A stretch of 64,000 nucleotides of DNA, from positions 233,883,034 through 233,947,033 of the forward strand of contig NC_050097.1 in assembly GCF_902167145.1 (NCBI RefSeq), written 5' to 3'. Position numbers and translations under genes: made by a program. The DNA comes from Zea mays. Its lineage: Eukaryota; Streptophyta; Magnoliopsida; Poales; Poaceae. The notes beneath the pieces were generated by a model. That model saw only the letters and a program-made list of their open reading frames with translations. It had not been told where the DNA came from and searched no databases. Positions 10,975-22,624 of the stretch are shown piece by piece (position 1 is the first letter of the stretch; each line of letters opens with the position of its first letter).

Positions 10975-11644
10975 TATTGGGGGCCTTCGTCTTCCGAAGG
11001 TCCTCAAAAACATGATTAACGATGTTTCCCAAGTGTAATATATGTACAGGAACCTTCGGACTCAGAATAAAGTTGTACACAATATGAAAAGCATGGTCGG
11101 GACGAAGGTTGAAACCAACTCTAAAGCTATGCGCAAGGAAGCTTCGGCTCAGCAGCAGAAAAAGGAACCGACTTAAAGGGGAAAAGGCTATCTAGTCCTC
11201 GTTGGATTATTCTTAAGTCAATAGTAAACAAAAAGGGCATGAATGTAATTTTACACAGGTTACGCCCTATGCCTATAAATAGATGAATAGTACCCCCGTA
11301 CTGTTCACGCTGACTTGTATTCACTCGTGCATCACGCTTGGACTTTTACCTTCTGTCAAGTCGAAGGTACAAATATAATTCAATATTGTTCATGTCCGTT
11401 CATGATGATATAATAAAGATATATTAACGATATCATATGATTGTTTATATTATTTCTCATGTTTTATATGCTTCTTCTTTCATTAATATATGCGGCGATG
11501 ATGAAGGTATGTCCTTCATTACCTTCGTCTGAAAATCATTATATCCTAAGGGAGATAATGCTTCGAAGGACGAAGGACTTTAACCATTAACATTTTGTGT
11601 TTCCTTGTTATTAACTCATAGCATTTGAGAACAAGTTCCCAATA
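10975..11644 (+). mobile_element. 3' LTR of a + oriented cinful/zeon-like element
   Basis: Starts TATTGGGGGCCTTCG (TG changed to TA) just after the GCGAGGGGCTAC polypurine tract, and ends GAACAAGTTCCCAATA. It is the reverse complement of the LTR type seen at 37097-37783 and 43854-44540, but more diverged. On the minus strand, TGCCTATAAATAG at about 11283-11271 is on the wrong strand for this LTR; read on +, the region gives CTATAAATAGATG at 11274-11286, a plausible promoter. The matching 5' LTR is not in the window. Confidence 0.8.
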
Positions 11645-11645
11645 A

Positions 11646-12272
11646 CTAGTGTTCCAAAAATACTGCATTATTATACGGAATGGTTCCTATCACTGCATAA
11701 CTTATCCTTCCTATGGACTTTTTCCGTTGTTTATTCTTTGTTGATGCATGAGTTTGAGGGTGTTGTCTTTTCTTTTGGACCTTATTGATCTCCACATCTT
11801 TGTTAGGACAACTGTTAACAAGATGGCCGGTATCACCACAGCCAAAGCAAGCACGACTTGATAAGTTACATGGTGGAGTTGTCTTTACGGTGTTGGTAGA
11901 AGTTTCTGTGCTTTTTTGTTCACATTCCATGTCTGAAGACTGAGATAGCTTTATCTCGGAGGTGATCTGTAGTGAACTCTTCCCAGGACAGTTACGAAAG
12001 TAATGACCTTCATGTCCACATTGATAGCAAGCTTTTCTTGAAGTTATTTCTTGACTTTTTCCATGTTTCCCTTTTTGTTTCTTGAAACTGATGCGACCAT
12101 GAGACTGAAACTTTGGGCAAGTAATGGTCCATCCATCAATGTAACACTCATGTGTTTCTTCCTGGGGCTGGGCATCCTTGAGATGTTTCCTCTTTGGAAT
12201 ATTTTGCAATTCATCAACTGACAGTGCATTAGGTATAAGAGACTCTGCTATTAGTTGTTCTTGGGGAGACAT
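11646..12272 (-). pseudogene. Gag-like ORF with two CCHC zinc knuckles
   Basis: A 208-codon frame with two C-x2-C-x4-H-x4-C knuckles: CYQCGHEGHYFRNC and CFGCGDTGHLVNSC, in a basic, Ser/Thr/Lys-rich protein. It ends GRISYAVIGTIPYNN..., which resembles the linker between Gag and protease in Del/Tekay elements, and stops at 11646 immediately beside the neighbouring LTR. It lies downstream (on -) of the primer-binding site at 13499-13511, so the simplest reading is that it is the nucleocapsid part of that minus-strand element, truncated by the cinful-like sequence. Two knuckles are more than the one in the Tekay gag at 25058, so a captured host zinc-knuckle gene is a real alternative. I do not recognise the N-terminal half. 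Confidence 0.55.
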
Positions 12273-12341
12273 CTGCCTTTTTATGCTAGAAAATAAAATT
12301 TGGTTCTTCTGTTTTGTAGTTTCACTTTCGTTTGTACTGAT

Positions 12342-12542
12342 CTAGTGACAAGGAATTCCATAGTACTTACAACAACAACATGTTCCAAGGTCACTTATCT
12401 GTTGGTTTGGTTGTGCATCCTTTTGTGTCTTGAATGTCCGTTCATCAGATGTTTTATTTATAGTGTTGTTTTGACTTGCCAACACACCACATTCTTTGCA
12501 TTTAGTGATATCACTTGTAGTTGACATTCCAAGGTCTGTCAT
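12342..12542 (-). pseudogene. Short Cys-rich ORF upstream of the zinc-knuckle ORF
   Basis: Sixty-six codons with two small cysteine clusters (KCKECG and CCCCKYYG) and a stop before the zinc-knuckle ORF starts at 12272. The spacing, strand and similar Ser/Thr/Gln-rich composition suggest that it is an earlier part of the same coding unit. I do not recognise a domain, and no phase-compatible splice could be found to join the two. Confidence 0.3.
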
Positions 12543-13498
12543 CTGTATGGGTATGGAAGAATGGAAGGGACGAAAGGGTTGAGCAAAGACAGATTATAGA
12601 GAGCAGAGAAAACCTATCTATCTAAGGTTTTACCTAGCTAACTGATGCCATTGTGGACAAAAGTCACACAATACACCAACAATCATTTCAAAGAAGCAAA
12701 TCAAACATGAACACAAAGGACAATGAACTCAAGCATACCAGCACAACACAATCCTATTCTACTCATTCAACCAAAACAAAAGGTGAGACAAGGTTTGGAA
12801 TAAGAAAGATATTATAACATCAAGGAGTTGGGTAAGAATTATCAAGGAGTTAGACAAGACATATTTGTCGGTGGCCACGAGTGAAATAAGGTAACCATGA
12901 ACTATTAAAGTGAGGATAAATAATACAACCAAGGATATAAAGTGAGTTAGGGAGAAAGCATTATCAAGGAGAAAAGTAGAGAGGCAAAGGTTTAATATAT
13001 CAAGGTAGATATTGCACAAGGGTGGCAATACAATGGCAAGAAAACAAAAGTATAATAAGTCAAGGGTTATATAGCAGTATTAGGGATTAGAAAACCAATA
13101 TATATTATAATATAATATCACCCTTACTGATCTAGTCGAAAATCTTAATACAAAAGAACAATCCTATCAACCTAGCCAAGAAGTTTGGTAATAGATCCAA
13201 AGGATCCATAGCAAAACTTCTTGCGGAGTGGGGATAAGACAGAGAATAGGGCATCATCGATAGCTTCGAAAAGGTTTCTTCTAGCAAACTTTGCTTCAAG
13301 TTCCGCAATCCTAGCTTGATCATCTTGCAATGCTTCTCATTAGAACCTTCTAATAGACGAAGAATCAGACAAGAAGGGTTGAAGATAAAAGAGACAGGGT
13401 TTGAGATAAAGTAAGTTTTTATGAAGACAATTAAATCAAGTTTTGAACGAGTGACTGGGCTTTCCATTCTAACTAATCTAGCGACCTACGGTCACATT
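12543..13498 (-). other. Leader region of the minus-strand Tekay-like element
   Basis: AT-rich sequence between the primer-binding site and the gag-like ORFs. The first 50 bases after the primer-binding site are related to the leader of the Tekay element at 22389 (GTAGGTCGCTAG and GTTAGAATGG against GTAGGACCGCTA and CTAGAATGG). An open frame of 111 codons (13467-13132) begins near the leader start, but it has no recognisable domain and may be chance. No other gene seen. Confidence 0.45.
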
Positions 13499-13511
13499 GC
13501 CTTTGATACCA
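13499..13511 (-). promoter_or_regulatory. Primer-binding site of the minus-strand Tekay-like element
   Basis: TGGTATCAAAGGC on the minus strand, five bases after an LTR end reading ACCGGGTGTGATA. The TGGTATCA core matches the 3' end complement of initiator tRNA-Met. The Tekay element at 22393 has the same arrangement. Confidence 0.7.
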
Positions 13512-13515
13512 CTTC

Positions 13516-15106
13516 TATCACACCCGGTTCCAGAAGGGCAGAGCCGGGTGCATAGTATATGTGTGCCAGGATCTATTTCCACACATATGTTGATGTCACA
13601 AGTGTAATATATCAAAAGAACAATGCATAAAAGCGTAAATAATGATTATATTAACAATGTCTTAACCTTTATTCATCAAAGTACAGCAAAACATGGACAT
13701 CCATCCACAGGAAGATGACCGGGGGTATCACTAGACTATCATCCATGGAGTTCAGCATCATAACTTCATCTGCAAACTTCTGATCAAAATTTAAGCAAGG
13801 GTGAGCTCACTTATGGTCAGGGCTCAGCAAGTGGGGGAAAATTAATGCAAGTTTAACAAGGTGAGGCTAAGGTTGAGCAGTAAGCATTTTAGTTAGTCAA
13901 CATTTTATTAACAACACCTGTCTTACTAATAAGTGTGAATCCCAAGTATTCCCATTAAACAAAGGTTTAAGAGTATATCAAAAACACTTAAGTGAAACCA
14001 CTTAAGCAAACCAATGGCAGATCATCGGATCTCGATTTATTTCCATCTTCAAGTTCAATTATCATGTGAGGAGTCCAGGCTGCTCATAACCGTGAGCACG
14101 ACTGATATATCAGTTTTACACTCTGCAGAGGTGGCGCATATTTACCCATGACTCACAATTCCCTTCTAGCCTAGGTTAGCTAGACCCGTATTCACTTCCG
14201 AGGTGAATGGCTAGGGTCTCACTACGAGGCTTTTCCCTAGAGTCCTCATTATGCAAATGCTGGAAATGGTCAACTACATAAGGCACACCTAACGTAACCA
14301 TCTTATAGTCTAGACTACAAGGTAAAGCTTTGGGAACTATGCCCATATCCAATCTGCCTGAGCTGGAACTATAAGCGCTTGCCAGATGCACCCGTTCCGG
14401 TCGACCACGACCAGCACACAACACAAGACTTCCCTAGTTATTTAGCCAATGGCATCCCATACCACCCTCATGGTAGCACTGTTTTCCCGGGTGGTCACTC
14501 CATGTTCCAATTAATATGCAATAATCTTGTTTAACTATCGAGTTAACAACAATAAAGTAAACTTACCATTTGGAACATTAATATCATAAACAGGAGTGAC
14601 TGCATAAATTTAAAGTTGTAGCAATAGCATAGCTACTTGATTAGATCATAATCCCAGGTTAAACAAGGAATATGGTTAGAAAGTTTAGGGGTATCTAAAT
14701 AGGTAACCCATCAAATTATGCATATATATATCGAAGAATAAACTTTATTAAATGTATTGTTTGGGATCAAACTGAGTATGCAGAGGGAGAAGCCCACTTG
14801 CCTTGCTTCTAGAAAACTTGAGGTTCGTCCACAGATAGGAATAGATCTTGATTCTTAATTACTAGATCAACCACTGAATATCACACAAACAAACAAGAAG
14901 AAACAAACACGACTCAATAACATACAACATTCACCATACGTAAAGGTAAAAGAAAGCCTAACGAAAAGAGCGTTCGCTTTTCAAAAACATTACACGCACG
15001 GGTTATAATAAAAAGGTATTCTTTTCAAAAATGTGTGGTCTATACTTTATAAAACAAGACATGAGATTAAAATATCTTAATTAAAATATACAGATATTAG
15101 GTTCAC
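13516..15106 (-). mobile_element. Outer Tekay-like 5' LTR, piece 1 (U5 end)
   Basis: The LTR 3' end reads ..ACCGGGTGTGATA on minus (CA changed to TA) at 13516. The piece runs right to 15106, where the + strand Tekay element is inserted with target duplication TTCAC (15102-15106 and 36589-36593). It has no coding content. It continues at 36594 and then at 44546. The three pieces total about 3.8 kb, similar to the LTR length of the inserted Tekay element. Confidence 0.75.
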
Positions 15107-17952
15107 TATAACACCCTGAATTTGGCGGTATAAAATTTTCTTTCTAATGATCACCCAAATTCATGTGTTACTCTTCTCTCTCTCACCCTAGGTTTTATCT
15201 CTCTCTAGATCCTCTCTTCCTTTTTCCTTTTAAGTAGAATAAGCTTAAAGTTAGGGGGATTTAATTATTTATTTTTGCCAAAACATTATGGGTCATGACA
15301 TGTTGCATCATGCTGAGCTTAAAATATTTTTTGAAGTGTTGCACATGTTTGAATTTATTTGAATTTGAAACCTAATTTGAATTTGGAATTGAAAACCCTA
15401 TAGAAAAGTAATAGAAAAGGAATTGGAAAATCCATAGAAAAAGAAAAAAGAAAAGCAGCCCAGCAACCCAGCTCAGCCCAGTTAGGCAGCGCGCCCACGC
15501 GCCCGCGCCGCCTGACATGTGGGATCCACCTGTCAGCGGCGGCTTTCTCTCCCGCGCGCGCTCTCTCTCTCTCGCTCTCTGCACGCTGGGGCCGACCTAT
15601 TGACGCCAGTTGCTTCGCTCGTGCGCATCCCTCTTCTCTCTCTATCTCGCGGGCCCGTTCTGCTAGGCGCTGAGCCATTGCCCATGCGCCCCTTTTCTCT
15701 CTCTCTCTCTCTACACCGTGGACCCTCCCTATCAGTTCTGCCCTCGCCGTGGACCGGCGCGTGCGCACTCGCGCACGTCGCCAGAATTCTCCGCCACAAC
15801 GCTCACCCACGCGCCCCAGCTCCCTCTTAGAGCCCCGCCAGCGCCCGCACTCACTTCCCCGCCTCATTTCGCACAGCTCCGCCCTCTCTCGCGCTCTGCC
15901 CACGCCACCGGAGACCCGCGCCCGCTTCCCAGCCATTCAGCTCGCCGAAGACCACGCCAAGCCACCCCGAGCTCTGCCCCGAGGTGAGACAGCTTTGCCC
16001 GTGCCTAATTTCCTCGATTTCGCTTTGTGCTCAGCCAATTTTGGCATCGCCGGTGCTCGGTCGTGGCGGTCCACCGCGCCCGCGCGGTAGCCGGCCAATT
16101 TAGCCCGATCCAGTGCCCCGGTGTAGGTCCCTGTGTCAACCCTGCCTCTGTTGAAGCCTTCCCAGGCCTTAGCGCGCCTCAAGCCCCCTCCCTATGGCCG
16201 GAATCCCTCACCGGAGTTCCTCCGGTCCGCCCGAGGCCTTCTCCCTGCCGTTCTCCCCTCTCTGCCCTCGGATTCGTGGCCTTTTCCCCGCCACTGAGTT
16301 CGCCGTGGCATTCTCTCCTTCTCTGCCCAATCCCGGCGACCCCAAAACCACCCTAGCATGCGCCTGCACAAACTTCGGCGACTTCACCACCGTTGAGAGG
16401 AGCGGCGCCGCCCGCAGCCGTTCACCCCCCCCCCCCGGTCTGATCTCTCCCGTCTGATCTTGATCGCACGGCCCAGATTGCGGGATACCGCTTCGCGCAC
16501 GCGCGCCCTGCGTCCGGGCCCGTCTGTCAGCGCCCGTGTTCCCTGGCGCTGGGCCCGCTCGGTTAGTGCACCCTCCACCTCGATCGCTGATGCCCCTAGC
16601 CCGCCTATCAGCGCTCGCCCGCCCGTGCGCGCACGCTCGCGGCTGCAGATCTAACCTCGGCCGTTGGTTTCTGATCTAATGGTTTGAATCGTCTGATACC
16701 CCTTCGCGTGGTAGTGTTATTAAAGAGACCCTCGGTTTGTTTAGAATCAACCCGCCGTCCCTGGTTTTCGCGCACAAGTTCCTGTATTCTTGCAGATTGA
16801 ACCCCGGACTTTTAAATATTCACAGAATTAGACCTAATTTCATATTTTGAATTCCCAAACTTGCTTATTTCATATCTTTTGCATATGAACTCCAAATTTA
16901 GTGATTCAAATTGCAAAAAGTTCATAGTATTATTCTCTGTTCAAATAAATTAGTTCCATTTACAACATGTGCTTCCTAATTTTATGGATAACTATTAACT
17001 AGTATATGTATAGATTTGGTGTATTTAATAAAATAAAAAGGGAAAACCCTAGAGATTAAAATATGCTTAAGCTTGTGAGATTAATAATGTGTATTACATG
17101 AATTCATCTTTGTTCTAATTTTTAGGCCACAATAAAATAAATTGAACTATGTTATGTATTTGTGAGTAACACTTGGAGAAATAATATTCTATTTCCAAAT
17201 GAAGTTAGTTTATGTTATAGTTTATGTTATACTTTGAACTCATTATCCCTTATGTAGTATTGTGTATTTTTAAGATGTATTCCTATGTTTGTACAAGTTT
17301 GGTGTGTTGTTCATTTGTACTTTCCAAATGTATTGAGTGCATGTTCGCTTTATTTAGACAACGAGTAGTCCGAGGTTCCTGAGTGTGTTGTTGGAGACCT
17401 TCCTGAGCAACAACCTGGTGAAGGCAAGTGTCCTCTGGCCTATTATGTCCTACATACTTTATGATTCACTGTCCCGCATTACATTATTTAAACCTAAGGA
17501 TTGACTAGTTTGTATGTACCTTATCCTTGTTTACCTTTTGGGTTATCATGGTTAGCATCTTGCTTTTGCTTTACTTTAATCAATGAACATGATGTGAACA
17601 TTTATGATACGATACTGTTATCCTGATTATGTTGATGATCTTGTGATACTCTAGGGGGCTCAGGCCTTTTTTATTGAGTACCTCTCCGTAAGGACCTGTT
17701 CGTGGAGTGACCACCCAGGATAACAGTGCAACCATGAGGGTGGAATGGGAAGCCCTTAGCTGATTAATTAGATGAACCTGGAGGTGTAGTTGGCTTTGCC
17801 GGAGGGCCGTCAATGGGGGTCGGAGCATAGTGCTCGCTCTGCCAAGGTTGGGGTGCAGAGGTTCATTCAATTTGGTTTTGTTAGTCACCCACCAGGGGAG
17901 TCTTTGTAAAGGCTACGTAGTGTATCTCTGGCCATTCACCTTGGTAGTGAAG
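15107..17952 (+). mobile_element. Tekay 5' LTR, part 1
   Basis: Begins TATAACACCCTGAATTTGG (TG mutated to TA). A GC-rich block at about 15480-16660 with CT-dinucleotide runs is followed by an AT-rich part. It stops at ..GGTAGTGAAG, where the same-family solo LTR was inserted. Long GC-rich open frames on both strands here are non-coding: they recur with different frame structure in the other LTR copies. Confidence 0.88.
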
Positions 17953-20900
17953 TGTAACACCCTGAATTTGGGGGTATAAAATTTCTTTCTAATGATCACC
18001 CAAATTCATGTGTTACTCTTCTCTCTCTCACCCTAGGTTTTATCTCTCTCTAGATCCTCTCTCCTTTTTTCCTTTTAAGTAGAATTAGCTTAAGGTTAGG
18101 GGGATTTAATTATTTATTTTTGCCAAAACATTATGAGTCATGACATGTTGCATCATGTTGAGCTTATTTATTCTTTGAAGTGTTGCATATGTTTGAATTT
18201 ATTTGAATTTGAAACCTAATTTGAATTTTGAATTGGAAACCCTAGAGAAAAGAAATAGAAAAAGAATTAGAAAATCCAGAGAAAAAGAAAAAGGAAAAGC
18301 AGCCCAGCAACCTAGCTCATCCAACCCAGGACACGCGCCCGCGCGCTCGCGCCGCCTGACAGGTGGGATCCACCTATCAGCGGCAGCTTTCTCTCCCGCT
18401 CTCTCTCTCTCTCTCTCTCTCGCTCTCTGCCCGCTGGGGCCGACCTGTCGGCGCCAGTTGTTTCCCCCTCCGCACCCCTCTTCCCTCTCTGCCTCGCGGG
18501 CCCGCGCTGCCAGGCGCCGAGCCGTTGCACCCGTGCGCCCCTTTTCTCTCTCTCTAAGCCGTGGACCCTCCCTGTCAGTTCCGCCCTCCCCGCACCTACC
18601 GTGGACCGGCGTGTGCGCACTCGCGCACATCGCCAGAATTCTCGGCCACGACGCCCACCCACACGCCCCAGCTCCCTCTTAGAGCCCTGCCAGCGCCCGC
18701 ACTCACTTCCCCTCCTCATTTCGCACAGCTCCGCCCTCTCTCGCGCTCTACCCACGCCGCCAGACGCCGCTGGAGACCCGCGCCCGCTTCCCTAGCCATC
18801 TAGCTCACTAGAGACCGCACCAAGCCACCTCGAGCTCTGCCCCAAGGTGAGACACCTTTGCCCGTGCTTAATTTCCCCAATTTCGCTCTGTGCTCGGCCA
18901 ATTTTGGCATCGCCGGTGCTCGGCCGTGGTGGTCCCCCGCGCCCGCGCGGTGGCTGGCCAGTTTAGCCCGGTCCAGTGCCCCAGTGTAGGTCCCTGTGTC
19001 ACCCCTGCCTCTGCTGAAGCCTTCCCAGGCCTTAGCGCGCCTCAAGCCCCCTCCCCGTGGCCGGAATCCCTCACCGGAGCTCCTCTGGTCCTCCCGAGGC
19101 CTTCTCCCCGCCGTTCTCCCCTCTCTGTCCTCGGATTCATGGCCTTTTCCCCGCCACTAAGTTCGTCGTGGCATCCTCTCCCTCTCTGACCAATCCCGGC
19201 GACCCCGGAACCACCCTAGCACGCGCCTGCCTCAACTCCGGCGACCTCACCGCCGCGGAGAGGAGCAGTGCCGCCCGCAGCCGTTCATCCCTCCCTAGTC
19301 TGATCTCCCCCGTCCGATCTTGATCGCACGGCCTAGATCGCGGATATCGCTTCGCGCACGCACGCCCGACACCCCTGGCCCGCCTGTCAGCGCCCGTGTT
19401 CCCTGGTGCTGGGCCCGCTCGGTCAGTGTGCTCTCCCCCTCGGTCTCTGACGCCCTAGGCCCGCCTGTCAGCGCTCGCCCGCCCACGCCTGCGTGCCCTC
19501 GGCCGCAGATCTAATCTCGACCGTCGGATTCTGATGTAACGGTTGGAATCACCCGATACCCCTTCGCACGGTAGTTTTATTAAAGAGACCCTCGGTTTGT
19601 TTAGAATCAACCCGTCGTCCCTTGTTTTCACGCGCAGGCCCCTATATTCTTGCAGATTGAACCTTGGACTTTTAAATATTCATAGAATTAGACCTAATTT
19701 CATATTTTGAATTCCCAAACTTGTTTATTTCATATCTTTTGCATATGAACTCCAAATTTAGTGATCGAAATTGCAAAATGTTCATAGTATTATTATCTGT
19801 TCAAATAAATTAGTTCCATTTACACCCTGTGCTTTCTAATTTTATGGATAACTATTAACTAGTATATGTATATATTTTGTGTATTTAATAAAATAAAAAA
19901 GGAAAAAACCTAGAGATTAAAACATGTTTAATCTTGTGATATTAATAATGTGTATTACATAAATTCATCTCTGTTTTAATTTTTAGGTCACCATAAAATA
20001 AATTGAACTAGGTTATGTAACTGTGGGCAATACTTAAAGGAATAATAATCTATTTCTAAATGAAGTTAGTTTGTGTTATAGTTTATGTTATACTTTGATC
20101 TCATTATCCCTTATGTAGTATTGTGTCTTTTAAGATGTATTCCTATGTTTGTACATGTTTGATGTGTTGTTCTTTTGTACTTTCCAAATGTATTGAATGC
20201 ATGCTCGCTTTATTTAGACAACGAGCAGTCCGAGGTTCCTAAGTGTGTTGTTGGAGACCTTCCTAAGCAACAACCTAGTGAAGGCAAGTGTCCTCTGACC
20301 TATTATGTCCTATATACTTTATGATTCAATGTCCCACATTACATTACTTAACCTAAGGATTGACTAGTCTGTATTTACTTATCCTTGTTTACCTCTTTGG
20401 GTTATCAAGGTTAGCATTTTGCTATTGCATTAACTTAATCAATGAACATGATATGATTATTTATGATACAATGATGTTATCCCAATGATGATATTGTGAT
20501 ACTCTAGGGGGCTCAGGCCTTTTTCCTGAGTACCTCTCCGTAAGGACCTGTTCGTGGAGTGACCACCTGGGATAACAGTGCAACCATGAGGGTGGAATGG
20601 GACGCCCTTAGGTGATTAATTAGATGGACCTGGGGTGTAGTTGGCTTTGTCGGAGGGTCGTCAATGGGGGCCGGGGCGTAGTTCTCGCTCTGCCAAGGTT
20701 GGGGTGCAGAGGTTCATTTGATTTGGTTTTGTTAGTCACCCACCTTGGGGAGGTGTACTGCGTTTGTACGACTGGCGATACCTAACGAGCAACTATGCAC
20801 CAGGGGAGTCTTTGTAAAGGCTACGTAGTGTATCCCTGGCCATTCACCTTGGTAGTGAAGATCGGGTCTGTACAACCCAGGCTGGGAAGGGATCACGACT

Positions 20901-21622
20901 CGTGGGTAAAGTGTGCAACCTCTGCATAGTGTTAGAAACTGGTATATCAGCCGAGCTCACGATTAAGAGTAGCCTTGGGATCCTCTTTGATTAGAAGAAC
21001 TTTGGATACTTTTATGATGATGGTTAACAATGATGTTATAAGTCTGGTCTCTGGTATTTCCTCTTTTGAGGGAGTACTTTTGGGTAATAACTGGGTTTAT
21101 TACTAAAACTCGGCTCTACTAATAATAATAAATACTTGACCAACTAAAAGCAACTGCTTAACCTCAACCCCACATACAGCTAGTCCACTTTAGCCAAATG
21201 GGACATTTGCTGAGTATGTTGATGTGTACTCACCCTTGCTTTACAAACCACCCCCACCCTAGGTTGTCCCCATTGTACTCAGTGCTCAGGAGGTGATGCT
21301 GGCAGCATGGAGGACTTCGAGGAGTTCCAGGATTACGACGAGTTCTAGTTTATTCTTAGTGGCAAACCCCCAGTCAGCTGCCTGTGTAGGCTTATCATCT
21401 ACATTTCGTTTCTCCGCACTTTGATATTTATGCTAAAGACAATGGTTATGTAATAGACTATGTGGATGTGTTGGACATCTTGATGTAATTAAGTACCTTT
21501 CCGCTATTTATTTTAAGCATTGTGTGATGATGTCCAATTATGTAATCATTGTGTACGTGAGTTTCTGATCCTGGCACGTACATGGTTCGCATTCGGTTTA
21601 CCTTCTAAAACCGGGTGTGACA
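17953..21622 (+). mobile_element. Solo LTR of the same Tekay family, nested in the 5' LTR
   Basis: A complete LTR of 3670 bp, from TGTAACACCCTGAATTTGGG to ..AACCGGGTGTGACA. It is flanked by the 5-bp duplication TGAAG (17948-17952 and 21623-21627). There is no internal region, so it is a solo LTR left by LTR-LTR recombination. It lies at base 2847 of the host LTR and in the same orientation. Confidence 0.92.
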
Positions 21623-22388
21623 TGAAGATCGGTTCTGTACAACCTAGGCTGGAAAGGGATCATGACTCGTGGGTAAAGTGTGCAACCTCAGCAGAGTGTT
21701 AGAAACTGGTATATCAGTCGAGCTCACGGTTAAGAGTAGCCTTGGGATCCTCTTTGATTAGAAGAACTTTGGATACTTTTATGATGATGGTTAACAATGA
21801 TGTTATAAGTCTGGTCTCTGGTATTTCCTCTTTTGAGGGAGTACTTTTGGGTAATAACTGGGTTTATTACTAAAACTCGGCTCTACTAATAATAATAAAT
21901 ACTTGACCAACTAAAAGCAACTGCTTAACCTCAACCCACATACAGCTAGTCCACTTTAGCCAAACAGGACATTTGCTGAGTACATTGATGTGTACTCACC
22001 CTTGCTTTACAAACCACCCCCACCCCAGGTTGTCCCCATTGTACTCAGTGCTCAGAAGGTGCTGCTAGCAGCATGGAGGACTTCGAGGAGTTCCAGGATT
22101 ACGACGAGTTCTAGTTTATTCTTAGTGGCAAACCCCCAGTCAGCTGCCTGTGTAGGCTTATCATCTACGTTTCGTTTCTCCGCACTTTGATATTTATGCT
22201 AAAGACAATGGTTATGTAATAGACTCTGTGGATGTCTTGGACATCTTGATGTAATTAAGTACCTTTCTGCTATTTATTTCAAGCATTATGTGATGATGTC
22301 CAATTATGTAATCGCTGTGTACGTGAGTTTCTGATCCTGGCACGTACATGGTTCGCATTCGGTTTACCTTCTAAAACTGGGTGTGACA
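21623..22388 (+). mobile_element. Tekay 5' LTR, part 2
   Basis: Starts with the second copy of TGAAG and continues the interrupted LTR (ATCGGTTCTGTACAACCTAG..) to ..ACTGGGTGTGACA. It is nearly the same sequence as 20855-21622 of the solo LTR. This explains the apparent 760-bp direct duplication here. Confidence 0.9.
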
Positions 22389-22392
22389 TAAG

Positions 22393-22405
22393 TGGTATCA
22401 AGGCC
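22393..22405 (+). promoter_or_regulatory. Tekay primer-binding site
   Basis: TGGTATCAAGGCC begins four bases after the LTR end. Its first eight bases match the initiator tRNA-Met complement; the later bases differ from the usual GAGCC. Confidence 0.7.
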
Positions 22406-22624
22406 TTGCTGACTGTAGGACCGCTAACCTAGACTAGAATGGTCGTCCTAAGGACTATATGCCCCTACTCTTACCTTGCCCTTAGAGTTCTTTCAAAAGT
22501 TGGTCATCTTGACCAACTCTATGTTATCTACTTATCTCAAAAAATTTTGTTTCACTTTTCTTTCTGTTTACTTTCTAGTCTCATAGTTCTACTCTTACTC
22601 TTGTGCTTACAATATCTTTTGTAG

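Noticed and set aside
13132..13467. Minus ORF of 111 codons after the primer-binding site as an ORF0
   Set aside because: It shares neither the H3-like start nor the coiled-coil end of the Tekay ORF0 and has no recognisable domain.
15546..15720. CT-dinucleotide runs as a microsatellite of interest
   Set aside because: They recur at the same place in every LTR copy (18400, 33395) and are ordinary LTR low complexity.
15355..16654. Long overlapping GC-rich ORFs on both strands (also 18199-19514 and 33226-34516)
   Set aside because: They lie in the GC-rich part of Tekay LTR copies, change frame between copies and are rich in Arg/Ala/Pro low complexity. They are composition artefacts, not genes.
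20855..22388. A 760-bp tandem duplication in the Tekay 5' LTR
   Set aside because: The TGAAG duplication at 17948 and 21623 shows that it is the end of a nested solo LTR followed by the resumed host LTR.
22393..22405. tRNA-like sequence TGGTATCA.. as a tRNA gene
   Set aside because: Only the primer-binding complement is present, with no cloverleaf; the same holds at 13499-13511.
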